This document shows positions 17,939-28,074 of a stretch of 64,000 nucleotides of DNA, piece by piece. Under the pieces are notes generated by a model, which saw only the letters and a list, made by a program, of their open reading frames with translations, had not been told where the DNA came from and searched no databases. The stretch lies in contig NC_019689.1 of assembly GCF_000317025.1 (NCBI RefSeq), positions 3,674,024 to 3,738,023 of the forward strand, given 5' to 3'. Numbering within the stretch: the first letter of the stretch is position 1; the number at the start of each line of letters is the position of its first letter. The stretch comes from Pleurocapsa sp. PCC 7327 (lineage in GTDB: Bacteria > Cyanobacteriota > Cyanobacteriia > Cyanobacteriales > Microcystaceae). Made by a program: the position numbers and the translations under genes.

Positions 17939-19171
17939 ATGTCCGAACGTCAGTTCTTTCAATTACCCCGCCTAAATTTTAAAATCTGGATTCTGGCAGC
18001 AGGTCGATCGATCTCTCAAATTGGCACGGGTTTTACACTATTTTATGCGCCAATTTTTTTCGTCAATCAAGTTGGTTTATCTGCCACGACTGTCGGAATT
18101 GCTTTAGGCAGTGGCTCTCTTTCTGGGATAGTCGGACGTTTTTTAGGGGGATCGTTTTCGGATTCTCAGTGGTGGGGACGCAGAAAGACTTTATTGCTTT
18201 CTGCCGCTATTTCTGCGATCGCAGATGTCGTTTTGGCACTTACCTATAATTTTCCTACCCTAGTCATTGGCAATTTATTGATGGGGTTGGGAATCGGTTT
18301 ATATTGGCCCGCTACGGAAGCCGCTGTTGCCGATTTAACCACCATCGAACAGCGAAATGAAGCGTTTGCCATTACTCGCTTAGCCGATAGTATTGGTTTG
18401 GGATTGGGGGTAGTTTTGGGCGGCGCCTCGATCGCTTTTTCAGGTAATTATCGTACTTTGTTTATTATCGATGGCATTTCTTTTCTTGTTTTTTTTGCCA
18501 TTGTTTATGTTGCCATTTCTGAAACTTACCAATTTCACAAACGCCAACGCGATCCGAGTCGAGGATGGTTAGTTGCATTAAGCGATCGCCGTTTAATAAT
18601 TTACTCTATTGTTAACGTTATTTTTACTACTTATGTTTCTCAAATACAAAGCACGATGCCGCTCTATTTCAAAAATTTTGTTTCGGGAAGAGGATTTTCT
18701 CCCACAATAATTAGTCTTATTTTTAGTTGGCATATCGTTTTTAGCGCCCTCTGTCAGTTACCCGTCGCGAGATTTCTTAACCGCTTTAGTCGCATCGAGG
18801 CTTTAATCTTTTCTCTTCTGTTCTGGGGAGTCGGATTTATCTTAGTTTGGCTGACAGGAATTTCCACAACTTATGCTTTGGTCTGGGCTATTTTAGCGCT
18901 AGGAGTTTTGGCAGTGGCTACGGTAGCCTATACGCCTTCTGCGTCTGCTCTCGTTGTCGATTTATCGCCTCCGTCTCTGAGAGGAATTTATTTATCCATT
19001 AATTCTCAATGTTGGGCAATTGGTTATTTAATTGGTCCGCCACTGGGAGGATGGGCACTCGATCGCTCTCTCAGTTTTGCCCATAGTTTTTGGTTGGCTT
19101 CTGCTGCTAGTATTAGTTTAGGAATTTTGATTTTACGATATCTCGATCGAATTTTAAAAAGCGATCGCTAA
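17939..19171 (+). CDS. Major facilitator superfamily transporter
   Basis: This protein of about 410 residues has 12 predicted hydrophobic helices and an MFS-type loop 2-3 region (GRFLGGSFSDSQWWGRRKTLLL). It most resembles drug or sugar efflux permeases; the substrate cannot be inferred. I prefer the ATG at 17939 (MSERQFFQLPRL), because the alternative GTG at 17909 would add ten residues with no better ribosome site. The gene is followed by an AT-rich spacer of about 230 bases. Confidence 0.8.
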   Translation: MSERQFFQLPRLNFKIWILAAGRSISQIGTGFTLFYAPIFFVNQVGLSATTVGIALGSGSLSGIVGRFLGGSFSDSQWWGRRKTLLLSAAISAIADVVLALTYNFPTLVIGNLLMGLGIGLYWPATEAAVADLTTIEQRNEAFAITRLADSIGLGLGVVLGGASIAFSGNYRTLFIIDGISFLVFFAIVYVAISETYQFHKRQRDPSRGWLVALSDRRLIIYSIVNVIFTTYVSQIQSTMPLYFKNFVSGRGFSPTIISLIFSWHIVFSALCQLPVARFLNRFSRIEALIFSLLFWGVGFILVWLTGISTTYALVWAILALGVLAVATVAYTPSASALVVDLSPPSLRGIYLSINSQCWAIGYLIGPPLGGWALDRSLSFAHSFWLASAASISLGILILRYLDRILKSDR

Positions 19172-19400
19172 TTTTCTCAATTTTTTTCAACGTTTATATA
19201 ATTTGCGCCCAATTTTTTGTAGCATTTTGCTTTACTTTTTTGACTTTCTGCCTTATATTTTAAATAATAGGTATCTTTGCGTTTTAATTTTAATGCAAAT
19301 TTTTCCATTTTAAAAAATATCCTTTAAAAAAATTATCCCAAAAGTTGCTGGCAATTACAAGAAAATTTTCACGAATAATTACTAATTAATAATTAAGATT

Positions 19401-20051
19401 TTACTGTCGCCGTTCTTGTAACTTGCGATAAACCTCTCTAAGATCGACCTGGTGATAAGCCAAAGCGACTAGAGCATGATAAAACAGATCGGCAACTTCA
19501 GAAGCGATCGCGGCTTTATCGTCGTCCTTACATGCCATCACGACTTCTGACGCTTCTTCGCCAATTTTTTTGAGAATTTTATTATCTCCACCTGCAAATA
19601 ACTGACAGGTATAAGATTTTTCAGTTGGATTATCCCTGCGATCGCAAATAACTTTAAACACTTCAGATAACGTATCGGCTGGCGGAGCATCTTTCATTCC
19701 ATCTACTCGATGAAAACAACTCCTTTCGCCTGTATGACAAGCGATATCGCCGATTTGTTCGATGGTGAGTAATAGAGCATCGCTATCGCAGTCATAGCGA
19801 ATGGAGCGTACCTTTTGAATGTGTCCAGAAGTTGCCCCTTTGTGCCATAGTTCTTGTCGCGAACGACTCCAATACCATGCCTCGCCGGTTTCTAGGGTTT
19901 TTTGGAGAGAGTCTCGATTCATCCATGCCATCATTAAAACCGTCCCATCGAGATAATCTTGAGCGATCGCGGGAACTAATCCTCGCTCGTTGTAGCGAAT
20001 TTCATCAATGGGGATGGCTTGGGTTAGCGAAGTTGGTTGAGTCGAAGACAT
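19401..20051 (-). CDS. hisIE: Bifunctional histidine biosynthesis protein HisIE
   Basis: This 216-residue fusion has an N-terminal phosphoribosyl-AMP cyclohydrolase domain (about 12-110, with metal-site motifs CDSDALLL and CHTGERSCF). The C-terminal phosphoribosyl-ATP pyrophosphatase domain (about 120-210) has [12 protein letters not shown] and [13 protein letters not shown]. Together they catalyse the second and third steps of histidine biosynthesis in the cytoplasm. The length matches the fused enzyme. It is a single gene here. Confidence 0.92.
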   Translation of the reverse strand: MSSTQPTSLTQAIPIDEIRYNERGLVPAIAQDYLDGTVLMMAWMNRDSLQKTLETGEAWYWSRSRQELWHKGATSGHIQKVRSIRYDCDSDALLLTIEQIGDIACHTGERSCFHRVDGMKDAPPADTLSEVFKVICDRRDNPTEKSYTCQLFAGGDNKILKKIGEEASEVVMACKDDDKAAIASEVADLFYHALVALAYHQVDLREVYRKLQERRQ

Positions 20052-20544
20052 AGTGTTGGTAAGCTCTCAACAAAGCTGTAGTGCTTTCCAAATTGTACTT
20101 TATAAAGACTCTTATCTTTGATATAGAGAGTGTCAATGAATGGCATGATAGTTTATGATACCCATTCAGAAGCTTTGCTGTTGAGATTATTGGCTTGGCA
20201 AACCGATCGCGCTGACATTGCTGCAGAAGACAATCTCTCTGTCAAAATAGCGTTTTATCCGTGCAGTCGGTTGGGAGTTACCGATATAAATCAACGCGCT
20301 TTTAGCCTGGGAAAATGCCTTGGCAATTATCTCTCACATTTTGTCCGAACGATCCGATTCAAAAACTAAAGGGAAAGAGTTCTGCTCTCAACTCTGGATC
20401 TGACGGTGCGATCGCTGCTCGCGAGAGACTAAATTCGATGGTGCAAGCGTTTGAGAAGATGCCTCTAAAGTCGAGACAGCAAAGTTTGGAAGGGTACTGA
20501 GTTAAGTACGTACCATGAATGAACTAAATTCTTTCGGGAGAACA
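20052..20544. other. Intergenic region before psbV with no recognised gene
   Basis: About 490 bases contain two short overlapping plus-strand frames (from about 20130 and about 20315) with unremarkable composition. They could be halves of a frameshifted small gene, but neither resembles a family I know. The psbV promoter is expected here; no confident hexamers are called. Confidence 0.4.
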
Positions 20545-21030
20545 ATGGTAAAACGATTCATTTGGGTTGTTATAGCAACCGTATTTTTTGTGTTTCAATT
20601 CCACGTTAGCGGTGCATCGGCTTTGGAATTCGATGAAGCCACGCGCACTATCACCTTAAACGAAGCCGGTGAAACCGTCACCCTGAGTTCTAAAGAAGTG
20701 ACCGAAGGTCAGCGTCTATTTAACTCAACTTGTACGAAATGCCACCTCCAAGGCAAGACCAAGACCAATAACAACGTGAGTTTGGGTTTAGATGATTTGG
20801 CTGGTGCAGAACCTCCTCGCGATAATCTTTTAGCTTTGGTCGATTACCTCAAACATCCCACCAGCTACGATGGAGAAACCGATTTGTCTGAGGAGCATCC
20901 CAACGTCAGCAGACCCGATCTTTATCCAGAACTGAAAAATTTCACTGAAGATGACATTTATAACATTGCTGGCTATATGTTAGTCGCGCCGAAGTTAGAT
21001 CCGAGATGGGGAGGAACGATTTATTTCTAA
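20545..21030 (+). CDS. psbV: Photosystem II cytochrome c-550
   Basis: PsbV is an extrinsic lumenal subunit that stabilises the oxygen-evolving cluster. The product has a signal peptide ending at GASA before the mature start LEFDEATRT. The heme-binding motif is CTKCH, the distal axial His lies in LKHPTSYDG, and the C terminus is the conserved DPRWGGTIYF. The length is about 161 residues, as expected. The ATG at 20545 gives a normal signal peptide; an upstream ATG at 20515 would add ten residues and is less likely. A strong stem-loop terminator follows. Confidence 0.95.
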   Translation: MVKRFIWVVIATVFFVFQFHVSGASALEFDEATRTITLNEAGETVTLSSKEVTEGQRLFNSTCTKCHLQGKTKTNNNVSLGLDDLAGAEPPRDNLLALVDYLKHPTSYDGETDLSEEHPNVSRPDLYPELKNFTEDDIYNIAGYMLVAPKLDPRWGGTIYF

Positions 21031-21075
21031 CTCTGAAAAGTTGACGATTTCGGCGTTACAACGTTGACTCAAAAA

Positions 21076-21107
21076 TTCCCCCTAGTTTTTCGCTGGGGGG
21101 ATTTTAT
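21076..21107 (+). terminator. Intrinsic terminator after psbV
   Basis: A TCCCCC / GGGGGGA stem (21077-21082 with 21095-21101) is followed directly by ATTTTATT, 45 bases after the psbV stop. The layout fits a rho-independent terminator and implies that psbV is transcribed alone. Confidence 0.7.
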
Positions 21108-21136
21108 TATAATTTTCTAAAAATCTATAACTGTTA

Positions 21137-22042
21137 ATGACCAATAACCAAATTTTAGGGGGCGATCGCGCGAGGAGCCTTTGGTGGGAGGCTTGGCGGC
21201 GGTTTCGTCGAGATGGGATGGCTATCTTAGGAACGGTCGTTCTGTTGAGTATTATCGTTGCGATCGCCATTGGACCGCTGATTTATACCACTCCTATCGA
21301 TCGCATCGATTTCGGGCAAGCGGCCGCGCCTCCGAGTTGGCAACATCCCTTTGGCACCAACGATCTCGGTCAGGATTTACTAGCTAGGATATTGTTTGGC
21401 GGGCGCGTTTCTCTGGCCGTTGCCCTCGCAGCCATGTTAGTGACCACCTTCTTGGGAACGTTTATCGGCGCGATCGCGGGGTTCTATGGGGGAATTGTCG
21501 ATAGCCTATTGATGCGCCTGACAGATTTATTTTTATCGCTGCCTCAGTTACCTTTATTGCTGTTGGTGGTGTATTTATTCCGAGACGCGATTCGGGCGGT
21601 CGCCGGACCTGAAGTCGGAATTTTTCTGCTGGTTGTTGTGGTCATTGGCGGACTCAATTGGATGCCCGTGGCGCGATTGGTGCGAGCCAATTTCCTGAAA
21701 CTGCGGGAGATGGAATTCGTCATGGCAGCTACTGCCATAGGCGCGCGTCCGAGTCGATTAATCTGGGTGCATCTCTTTCCCAACGTCCTTAGCGTCATTA
21801 TCGTTGCCGCTACCCTAGCGGTTGGCAATGCCATCATTACCGAATCGACTCTCAGCTTTCTGGGATTGGGATTTCCGCCTGATGTCCCTACTTGGGGCAG
21901 AATGTTGTACGACGCTCAAAATTATCTGACCTCGGCTCCTCACATGGCACTGTTTCCCGGTTTGGCAATCTTTTTGACCGTGCTGAGCATCAACTATATC
22001 GGCGACGGTTTGCGGGATGCCCTAGATCCAAAAACGCGATAA
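21137..22042 (+). CDS. ABC transporter permease, DppC/OppC type
   Basis: This 301-residue integral membrane protein has an N-terminal anchor (about 33-53), a motif typical of OppC proteins (HPFGTNDLGQDLLARILFGGRVSL) and the permease loop (EFVMAATAIGARPSRLIWVHLFPN) that contacts the ATPase. The family imports oligopeptides, dipeptides or nickel through the plasma membrane with DppB, ATPases and a binding protein. None of these partners is adjacent, which is common in cyanobacteria, where the subunits are scattered. Confidence 0.88.
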   Translation: MTNNQILGGDRARSLWWEAWRRFRRDGMAILGTVVLLSIIVAIAIGPLIYTTPIDRIDFGQAAAPPSWQHPFGTNDLGQDLLARILFGGRVSLAVALAAMLVTTFLGTFIGAIAGFYGGIVDSLLMRLTDLFLSLPQLPLLLLVVYLFRDAIRAVAGPEVGIFLLVVVVIGGLNWMPVARLVRANFLKLREMEFVMAATAIGARPSRLIWVHLFPNVLSVIIVAATLAVGNAIITESTLSFLGLGFPPDVPTWGRMLYDAQNYLTSAPHMALFPGLAIFLTVLSINYIGDGLRDALDPKTR

Positions 22043-22128
22043 TCTTTGATAACTTATTCGATATTTTTTGGGTTATTCTAGGGAATCCTGAGAATATATA
22101 AATTAAATAAACGCGACTTTGCCTATTT

Positions 22129-23280
22129 ATGAGCGCTACCCCAGTAATCGTTCCTTTTGTCGATCTTTCCTGGCAACACGAACCGCTACAAACCGACATA
22201 GAACAAGCGATTAAAAGCGTCATCGAGCGAGGAGATTTTATCCTGGGTCATGCCTTGAGCGAGTTTGAAACGGCTTTTGCTCGCGCTTGCGGAGTCGAAC
22301 ATGGCATCGGGCTAGCATCGGGCACCGACGCGATCGCCCTTGGCTTGCAAGCTTGCGGCATCGGCGCGGGCGACGAAGTTCTCGTTCCTGCCAATACATT
22401 TATTGCCACGATTCTGGGAGTTATCCAAGCGGGAGCAACCCCCATTTTAGTCGATTGCGACCCCGATACCGCCCTCATCGATTTAAATTTGGCTGCTAAG
22501 GCAATTACTGCCAAAACCAAAGCGATTATCCCCGTTCATTTATACGGGCAGATGGTTTCTCCAGGGCAGTTATTAGATTTTGCTAGCGCCTATAACCTAC
22601 TGATTTTTGAAGATGCTGCCCAAGCGCATTTGGCACAACGGGAAGGCTACACGGCTGGCTCGGTGGGAATCGCAGCCGCCTTTAGCTTTTATCCGAGTAA
22701 AAATCTCGGCGCGTTTGGCAATGGCGGCATGTTAGTTACTCGCGACGAAGCGATCGCCAAAAAAGTCCGAACCCTGCGCAACTACGGCGCGCCCAGCAAA
22801 TACTATCATGTCGAACTGGGCAAAAACAGCCGTCTCGATACGATCCAAGCCGCTATTCTCCAGGTTAAACTGCCCTATCTATCCAAGTGGAATCGCTTGC
22901 GCTATCAAGCTGCCCAAGAGTACGATCGTCGCTTGCAACCCCTACAGTCGTTTGGAATCTCTGCGATCGCTAATCAAAGCGGCACGGGACACGTTTATCA
23001 CCTCTACGTCATTCAAATTAGCGAAGCTTGCCCTTTAAACCGCAATGAAATTCAGAACCAACTGGCAGCTAGCGGCATCCAAACGGGCATTCACTACCCC
23101 CTTCCCTGCCATCTCCAACCCGCCTGCCGTCATCTCGGCTATCAAATCGGCGACTTTCCCAGCAGCGAACGACTGTGCGATCGCATTTTATCCTTGCCAA
23201 TGTATCCGGGGTTAAGCCGCGAGCCGATCGAATTTCTCAGCGAGCAGTTGTCATCTCTCGCTAGAGTGGTTTCAATTTAA
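22129..23280 (+). CDS. DegT/DnrJ/EryC1/StrS-family aminotransferase
   Basis: This 383-residue PLP enzyme carries the family motifs: GLASGTDAIALGL (phosphate binding), FEDAAQAHLA (Asp/Gln contacts with PLP) and SFYPSKNLGAFGNGG with the catalytic Lys. These enzymes aminate keto sugars for polysaccharide, LPS or glycan synthesis. It precedes the cyanoexosortase genes on the same strand by 44 bases, which fits a role in surface polysaccharide linked to exosortase systems. The sugar is unknown. Confidence 0.88.
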   Translation: MSATPVIVPFVDLSWQHEPLQTDIEQAIKSVIERGDFILGHALSEFETAFARACGVEHGIGLASGTDAIALGLQACGIGAGDEVLVPANTFIATILGVIQAGATPILVDCDPDTALIDLNLAAKAITAKTKAIIPVHLYGQMVSPGQLLDFASAYNLLIFEDAAQAHLAQREGYTAGSVGIAAAFSFYPSKNLGAFGNGGMLVTRDEAIAKKVRTLRNYGAPSKYYHVELGKNSRLDTIQAAILQVKLPYLSKWNRLRYQAAQEYDRRLQPLQSFGISAIANQSGTGHVYHLYVIQISEACPLNRNEIQNQLAASGIQTGIHYPLPCHLQPACRHLGYQIGDFPSSERLCDRILSLPMYPGLSREPIEFLSEQLSSLARVVSI

Positions 23281-23323
23281 AAAGGTTGTTAAATCTAAAC
23301 GCGATCCGACTAGGAGCGTAACG

Positions 23324-24232
23324 ATGCTCGCCAAACAAAAATTTCCGCTTGTCAGAGAACAAAACCTCTTTACCATCCTTGTTATCGTTTTACTGGGCGT
23401 TCTTTACGCTCCAATCCTTCTCCACTGGTACGATGGCTGGTTAAACAAAAGTATCAGCACCGAACACGAATACTTTAGCCACGGGCTAATCGGTTTTCCC
23501 TATGCCGCCTATATTTGTTGGATGCAGCGTAAAAAGTGGCTGCGCTTAGAAAATCGCTCTCATCCCATCGGCGGATTTTTATTGCTATTAGCAGCGGTTT
23601 TTTACTTAACTGGCTCTGCCGAATTTGTCAATTTGTCCTTTCCCATTATTTTAACGGGGGTCTGTCTCTGGCTCAAAGGACTGCCTGGTTTGAGGCTGCA
23701 AAAATTTTCTTTGCTTTTAGTTTTACTAGCTACTCCCAATTCAGTTCCTTACCTAATTACGCCCTATACGTTACCCTTGCAAATGTTTATTGCGGGAGCC
23801 GCAGGTTTTCTTCTGATGCAATTGGGATTTAACGTTACGGTGGATGGAATTTATCTAGCTGTCGATGGAAAACTCGTAGAAGTCGCTCCCTATTGTGCTG
23901 GCTTAAAAATGTTGTTTACCAGCCTCTATGTTGCTTTGCTGCTTTTACATTGGACGGGAAATTTAAGTAATAGAAAAAAAACAAATTTGTTATTAATAGG
24001 AGCTGTCGTCATTAGTATCGTTGCTAATATTATTCGCAATACGTTACTAAGCTTTTTTCACGGTAGAGGATACGACCAACTCTTTAAATGGCTCCACGAT
24101 GGAATGGGCGGCGATCTGTATTCGACCGCTATGTTAGGTGCCATTGTCTTACTTCTAAATTTTTTAGGGAGGTTCGATCCAGTCATCGAGTCAGAAAAGT
24201 CGGAATCACTTTCTAAAACTCAAGAGTCATAA
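23324..24232 (+). CDS. Cyanoexosortase (B-type) transpeptidase
   Basis: This 302-residue protein has about eight hydrophobic helices and the exosortase catalytic triad: Cys in VAPYCAGLKML (about 191), Arg in NIIRNTLLSF (about 238) and His in KWLHDGMGGD (about 257). Exosortases cleave PEP-CTERM sorting signals at the outer face of the inner membrane. The next gene matches the partner normally found with cyanoexosortase B, which supports that subtype. No PEP-CTERM substrate was recognised in the window. Confidence 0.85.
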   Translation: MLAKQKFPLVREQNLFTILVIVLLGVLYAPILLHWYDGWLNKSISTEHEYFSHGLIGFPYAAYICWMQRKKWLRLENRSHPIGGFLLLLAAVFYLTGSAEFVNLSFPIILTGVCLWLKGLPGLRLQKFSLLLVLLATPNSVPYLITPYTLPLQMFIAGAAGFLLMQLGFNVTVDGIYLAVDGKLVEVAPYCAGLKMLFTSLYVALLLLHWTGNLSNRKKTNLLLIGAVVISIVANIIRNTLLSFFHGRGYDQLFKWLHDGMGGDLYSTAMLGAIVLLLNFLGRFDPVIESEKSESLSKTQES

Positions 24233-24258
24233 TTTCTAAACATCGAGGGAGCGATAAT

Positions 24259-24942
24259 TTGATGGCTGCGATAAACCTAATTAAAATCAAAAAATCACTT
24301 TCAATTACTCGGATGGCCCTAGTCTTGCTGCTGATTGCGATCGCCGCTATTGGAACCATTCCCGGCTACTTGGGGGGTCAGTGGTCATGGGTAGATTTGC
24401 CAAAAGTGACCCAGATCGAGCGGCTCAAAAATCTGCGCGACAATGGTTTAACGCTTCCCGGCTGGAAAACCATCGAACAACAACAAGTTTTGATTGGAGG
24501 AAATCAATGGTCGTATCAAAAGCTCGAACGAGAGGGAAAAAATTCCGTCGAACTCTGGCTGATGCCCCAAGATTATTACAAAAACCATCCACAAGTTGAA
24601 TGGACGGATCTTAACGGTTTCGAGCGCTGGCAGACAGATTCCCACAAAACCCTAAATCTAACCGATCGCGTCAGCGCTAGCTTTTTTAGAGCCTGGAATC
24701 GAAAAACCTATGCGGTAGTTCAGTGGTATGCTTGGGCTGGCGGCGGGAATGTTTCTTCGCTGCAATGGTTTTTAGCCGACCAATGGGCGCAGTTACATCG
24801 CCGCCGAGCTGCCTGGGTTGCCGCAAGTCTAAAAATTCAAATCGATCCGCTCTCAAGTGTAGAATCGACGGAAGCTTTCGCTCAATCCCTGGCTCAAACG
24901 GTTCGGACAACTTTAGAAAAAGAGATTTTTCACCCATCGTAA
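24259..24942 (+). CDS. Cyanoexosortase B system-associated protein
   Basis: This 227-residue protein has one N-terminal membrane helix (about 17-38) and an extracytoplasmic domain rich in Trp (WSYQKLEREGKNSVELWLMPQDYY and DLNGFERWQTDSHK). It follows the exosortase by 26 bases and matches the accessory protein that accompanies cyanoexosortase B, similar in layout to EpsI partners of other exosortases. It probably assists sorting or the linked polysaccharide export. Confidence 0.78.
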   Translation: MMAAINLIKIKKSLSITRMALVLLLIAIAAIGTIPGYLGGQWSWVDLPKVTQIERLKNLRDNGLTLPGWKTIEQQQVLIGGNQWSYQKLEREGKNSVELWLMPQDYYKNHPQVEWTDLNGFERWQTDSHKTLNLTDRVSASFFRAWNRKTYAVVQWYAWAGGGNVSSLQWFLADQWAQLHRRRAAWVAASLKIQIDPLSSVESTEAFAQSLAQTVRTTLEKEIFHPS

Positions 24943-25059
24943 AGGCTAGCGATCGGGGTCTACAAGCAGTTAAAGTAGGAAAATTGCTTTTTAACCAATG
25001 AGGGGTAGATCCACAAGACGAACGCGAGACGAGAAAATCTCGTCTCGCGTTCAAAAGAT

Positions 25060-26067
25060 TTAAATACCCACTTGCTGTAAGTACTGGCGAGGATTGTAAC
25101 TGCGAAGGTGGCGGAGTTTTTCGTAGTATTCCCGTTCGGTGGCGCTAAGATTTTTAGGCGTATCGATCGCGATCTTCACCAATAAATCGCTCCGTCTGTC
25201 TTTGGGATGAATCCATCCTTTGCCCCGCAGCCGGAGAGATTGACCGGAACGAATGCCAGGGGGCACTTTCACTGTTACCATGCCATCGGGAGTCGGAACC
25301 TCAATGGAGGCTCCTAAAACGGCTTCATCTGGTGCAATCGGCACCTCGCAAACCAAGTTATCTCCCTCAAACTGGAAAAAAGGGTGGGGTTCTAACTCCA
25401 CAGTCAAGTACAGGTCGCCCCGTTGTTGCGTGTAGGGACTTACCGAACCCTTGCCGCGCACTCTTATACGACTGCCTGGTTTGGCGCCGGGGGGAATGCG
25501 GACATCAACAACCTCATTGCCCAGATTAAGGCGTTTTTGAACGCCGCGAAATGCTTCGGAAAAGGTGAGGCGAATGCTAGCTTCTCGATCTGCAGCAGGC
25601 GTTTGAGTACCAAAACCGCCAAAGTCGCCATATCCCCCAAAATCGGTATATCCACCCGGTCTGCTACCGGTTGAGGTTCGGTAAGTGTAGGTTCGACTTT
25701 GAGTCCCGCCGGGACTAGAAACGCGACCGAGTAATTCGTTAATAAAATCTTCAAAATTGGCGAACTGGCTGAAGTCAAAGCCGCCAAAATCAACGCCAGC
25801 GCCACCGGGAGACCACCCTCCAGCCTGTTCCGCTTGTTTCCAGTACCGACCGAATTGGTCGTATTTTTGGCGCTTATTGGGGTCTGACAAGACTTCATAA
25901 GCTTCGCTGATTTCTTTGAAGCGTTCCTCGGCTTTTTTATCGCCGGGATTGCGATCGGGATGATACTTTACAGCTAGCCTGCGGAAGGCTTTTTTAATTT
26001 CTTCGGTGCTAGCATTTTTGCTGACCCCTAGAGTGGCATAATAGTCTTTGAAGTCAGTCGAAGCCAT
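25060..26067 (-). CDS. DnaJ-type co-chaperone (J domain plus C-terminal substrate domain, no zinc finger)
   Basis: The J domain spans about residues 1-70 ([20 protein letters not shown]) with the HPD motif that stimulates DnaK. A Gly/Phe-rich linker and a DnaJ C-terminal peptide-binding domain follow. The Cys-rich zinc domain of true DnaJ is absent, so this is a CbpA-like or type II J protein. I chose the ATG at 26067 because the ribosome binding site GAGGAG precedes it correctly. A TTG start seven codons upstream would place that site inside the gene. Confidence 0.9.
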   Translation of the reverse strand: MASTDFKDYYATLGVSKNASTEEIKKAFRRLAVKYHPDRNPGDKKAEERFKEISEAYEVLSDPNKRQKYDQFGRYWKQAEQAGGWSPGGAGVDFGGFDFSQFANFEDFINELLGRVSSPGGTQSRTYTYRTSTGSRPGGYTDFGGYGDFGGFGTQTPAADREASIRLTFSEAFRGVQKRLNLGNEVVDVRIPPGAKPGSRIRVRGKGSVSPYTQQRGDLYLTVELEPHPFFQFEGDNLVCEVPIAPDEAVLGASIEVPTPDGMVTVKVPPGIRSGQSLRLRGKGWIHPKDRRSDLLVKIAIDTPKNLSATEREYYEKLRHLRSYNPRQYLQQVGI

Positions 26068-26088
26068 TAATAAATATCTCCTCTTCAA

Positions 26089-26486
26089 TTACTGGTGGTT
26101 CGCGTTTGTTGGCGAGGATTTAACAGTTAATGAGTTAAGAATAATAACTTTTTCTGAGAGTTCCTCTTCATCTAGGTTAACAGAATGATTAACTGAAGTC
26201 AGTTCGGTTCTTACTCTCTACAGCAAGGGCAATTTCCGTACCAGTTGTACGGACAGGTTGAATTATCAAAATTTCTAATCTGGTCTCCCAAGTCGCACTT
26301 GGCGGCGATCTCTTCCGGCAAGCCTGCCTTGGCTTTCAGTTTCCGACGTTCCCGACCGTTGCGTTCGGACTCATTCCTCCAAGATCGCACAAAAATGAAT
26401 AAAAAATCAAGCAAAAATGAAAAAAAGATGAGACTTTTTTGCGAGAAATTCAGTTAAAATCTTTAGAGGCGCGAATTAGTTACTAA
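26089..26486. other. Intergenic region upstream of mntP with one doubtful Cys-rich frame
   Basis: About 400 bases. A minus-strand frame (26211-26414, up to 67 codons) ends in a Cys/Trp/Tyr-rich tail (NSTCPYNWYGNCPCCRE) and reads like a small protein, but no clear ribosome binding site was found. A manganese riboswitch might be expected before mntP; I could not recognise one. Confidence 0.35.
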
Positions 26487-27047
26487 ATGGAATCTTTATC
26501 AACAGTATTAATGGCAGTAGGATTATCAGCAGATGCATTTGCTGTTGCTATGAGTAGTGGGTTGCTGATTAAGCATATCAAAATTAATAAAGCGCTAAAG
26601 ATTGCTTTATTTTTCGGGGGATTTCAATCTCTTATGCCGCTGCTTGGATGGATGGCAGGGCTAACTTTTAGAGAGATTTTGTCTTCATTCGACCATTGGA
26701 TTGCTTTTGGCTTGTTGGGAATTATAGGAGGGAAAATGATCTATGAATCCCTGACAAGCGATGATGATGAAAGAAGATTTAATCCTTTAGATACCTACAC
26801 GCTGACCGTTCTTGCTATAGCGACCAGTCTCGACGCTCTTGCAGCAGGACTGGGATTAGCGGTAATTAAAACTTCAATTGTTTTAGCAGTAACTACTATT
26901 GGGGCTATTACTTTTAGCTTGTGTTTTTTGGGCGTATTCATCGGTCATAGATTCGGAAACTTATTCAGTAAAAAAATTGAAATTATTGGTGGATCGATTT
27001 TAATTTTTATTGGGAGTAAAATTTTGTTCGAGCATTTAACGATTTAG
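26487..27047 (+). CDS. mntP: Manganese efflux pump MntP
   Basis: This 186-residue protein has six predicted membrane helices in two internally similar halves. The family's Asp-containing helices appear at GLSADAFAVAMSSGL (residues about 13-27) and ATSLDALAAGLGLAV (about 111-125). MntP exports Mn2+ to prevent toxicity. The length and pattern fit well. It is a single gene. Confidence 0.88.
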   Translation: MESLSTVLMAVGLSADAFAVAMSSGLLIKHIKINKALKIALFFGGFQSLMPLLGWMAGLTFREILSSFDHWIAFGLLGIIGGKMIYESLTSDDDERRFNPLDTYTLTVLAIATSLDALAAGLGLAVIKTSIVLAVTTIGAITFSLCFLGVFIGHRFGNLFSKKIEIIGGSILIFIGSKILFEHLTI

Positions 27048-27323
27048 GAAATAGAAAATAACATAATATAGAGATTCATAAGATTTTAGCGATCGACTCT
27101 GGCAAGGTAAGAAATTATTTGCTCGCGATCGCCGTTCTCAAACCAACCAATTGCTGTTGGAGTCCATTCTCTACGATTGATGGTCGATTTCTGGATCTCG
27201 ACTTAAGATAAACCTTTTGGGAAAAAAGTTGGTAACATCTAAAATGCCCAGTCGCCATTTGCCTTTCCTTAATTTCTGGTTGGCAAAGGTGTCTTTAAAA
27301 GAGAAAATGAGATTACAGTTTCT

Positions 27324-28049
27324 ATGTCAGTCTGTCTTGTGGATAAGGTTCGTACTGTTTCAGACGCAAAGCGTGATTTCTATACTCATCACACCCGCCC
27401 GATCAACTCGATCTATCGCCGCTTCGTAGAAGAGTTGATAGTAGAGATGCATTTGCTCTCCGTCAATACGGACTTTCGTTACGATGCTATTTATGCCTTG
27501 GGAGTCGTCACCGCTTTCGAGCGTTTCATGCAAGGATATCAACCCGAACAAGATAAATCATCGATTTTTGCAGCACTGTGCCAAGCAACTGGCGGCAATT
27601 GGGAACAGTACCGTCAAGAAGCCGGAGAAATCTTAGCCCAAGCCAAACAGATGTCGGTGCAGGAATTAATCGCTAAAATTAATTCCTCTACGCCTACGGG
27701 TGGCGAAAACAGATTGGTAGAAACTTTACAGGCAATAGCTAATCGGTCGAACTACAAGTATAGCCGTCTGTTTGCCATCGGTCTGTATACGCTTTTAGCA
27801 GAAGCCGACCCAGACATACTCAGAGACCCAGAAAAACGCGATCGCACCCTTAAGGAAGTGACCGAAGCCTTACATCTCTCGCCAGAAAAGCTACAAAAAG
27901 ATTTAGATCTCTATCGCTCGAACTTAGATAAAATGGATCAGCTTCTCAAGGTTCTTGAAGAAGCTTTGGAAGCCGAGCGCAAAAAGCGCCAACAGCAAAA
28001 ACCAGAGCAAGGAACCGCTCAAATCAATAACGACGAGAAAAATCCGTAA
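27324..28049 (+). CDS. thf1: Thylakoid formation protein Thf1/Psb29
   Basis: This 241-residue, mostly helical protein contains the characteristic start region KVRTVSDAKRDFYTHHTRPINSIYRRFVEELIVE cut here into RTVSDAKRDFY and RPINSIYRRFVEELLVE-like pieces. A charged coiled-coil C terminus follows. Psb29/Thf1 co-purifies with photosystem II, interacts with FtsH proteases and supports thylakoid biogenesis and PSII repair. The ATG at 27324 is used; a GTG at 27339 would give a start closer to that of homologues. Confidence 0.9.
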   Translation: MSVCLVDKVRTVSDAKRDFYTHHTRPINSIYRRFVEELIVEMHLLSVNTDFRYDAIYALGVVTAFERFMQGYQPEQDKSSIFAALCQATGGNWEQYRQEAGEILAQAKQMSVQELIAKINSSTPTGGENRLVETLQAIANRSNYKYSRLFAIGLYTLLAEADPDILRDPEKRDRTLKEVTEALHLSPEKLQKDLDLYRSNLDKMDQLLKVLEEALEAERKKRQQQKPEQGTAQINNDEKNP

Positions 28050-28074
28050 AGAAATGTCGCAATAACGAAGACTC

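Noticed and set aside
20130-20500. Two short plus-strand frames before psbV as a split gene
   Set aside because: No recognisable homology, and no evidence that both frames belong to one protein.
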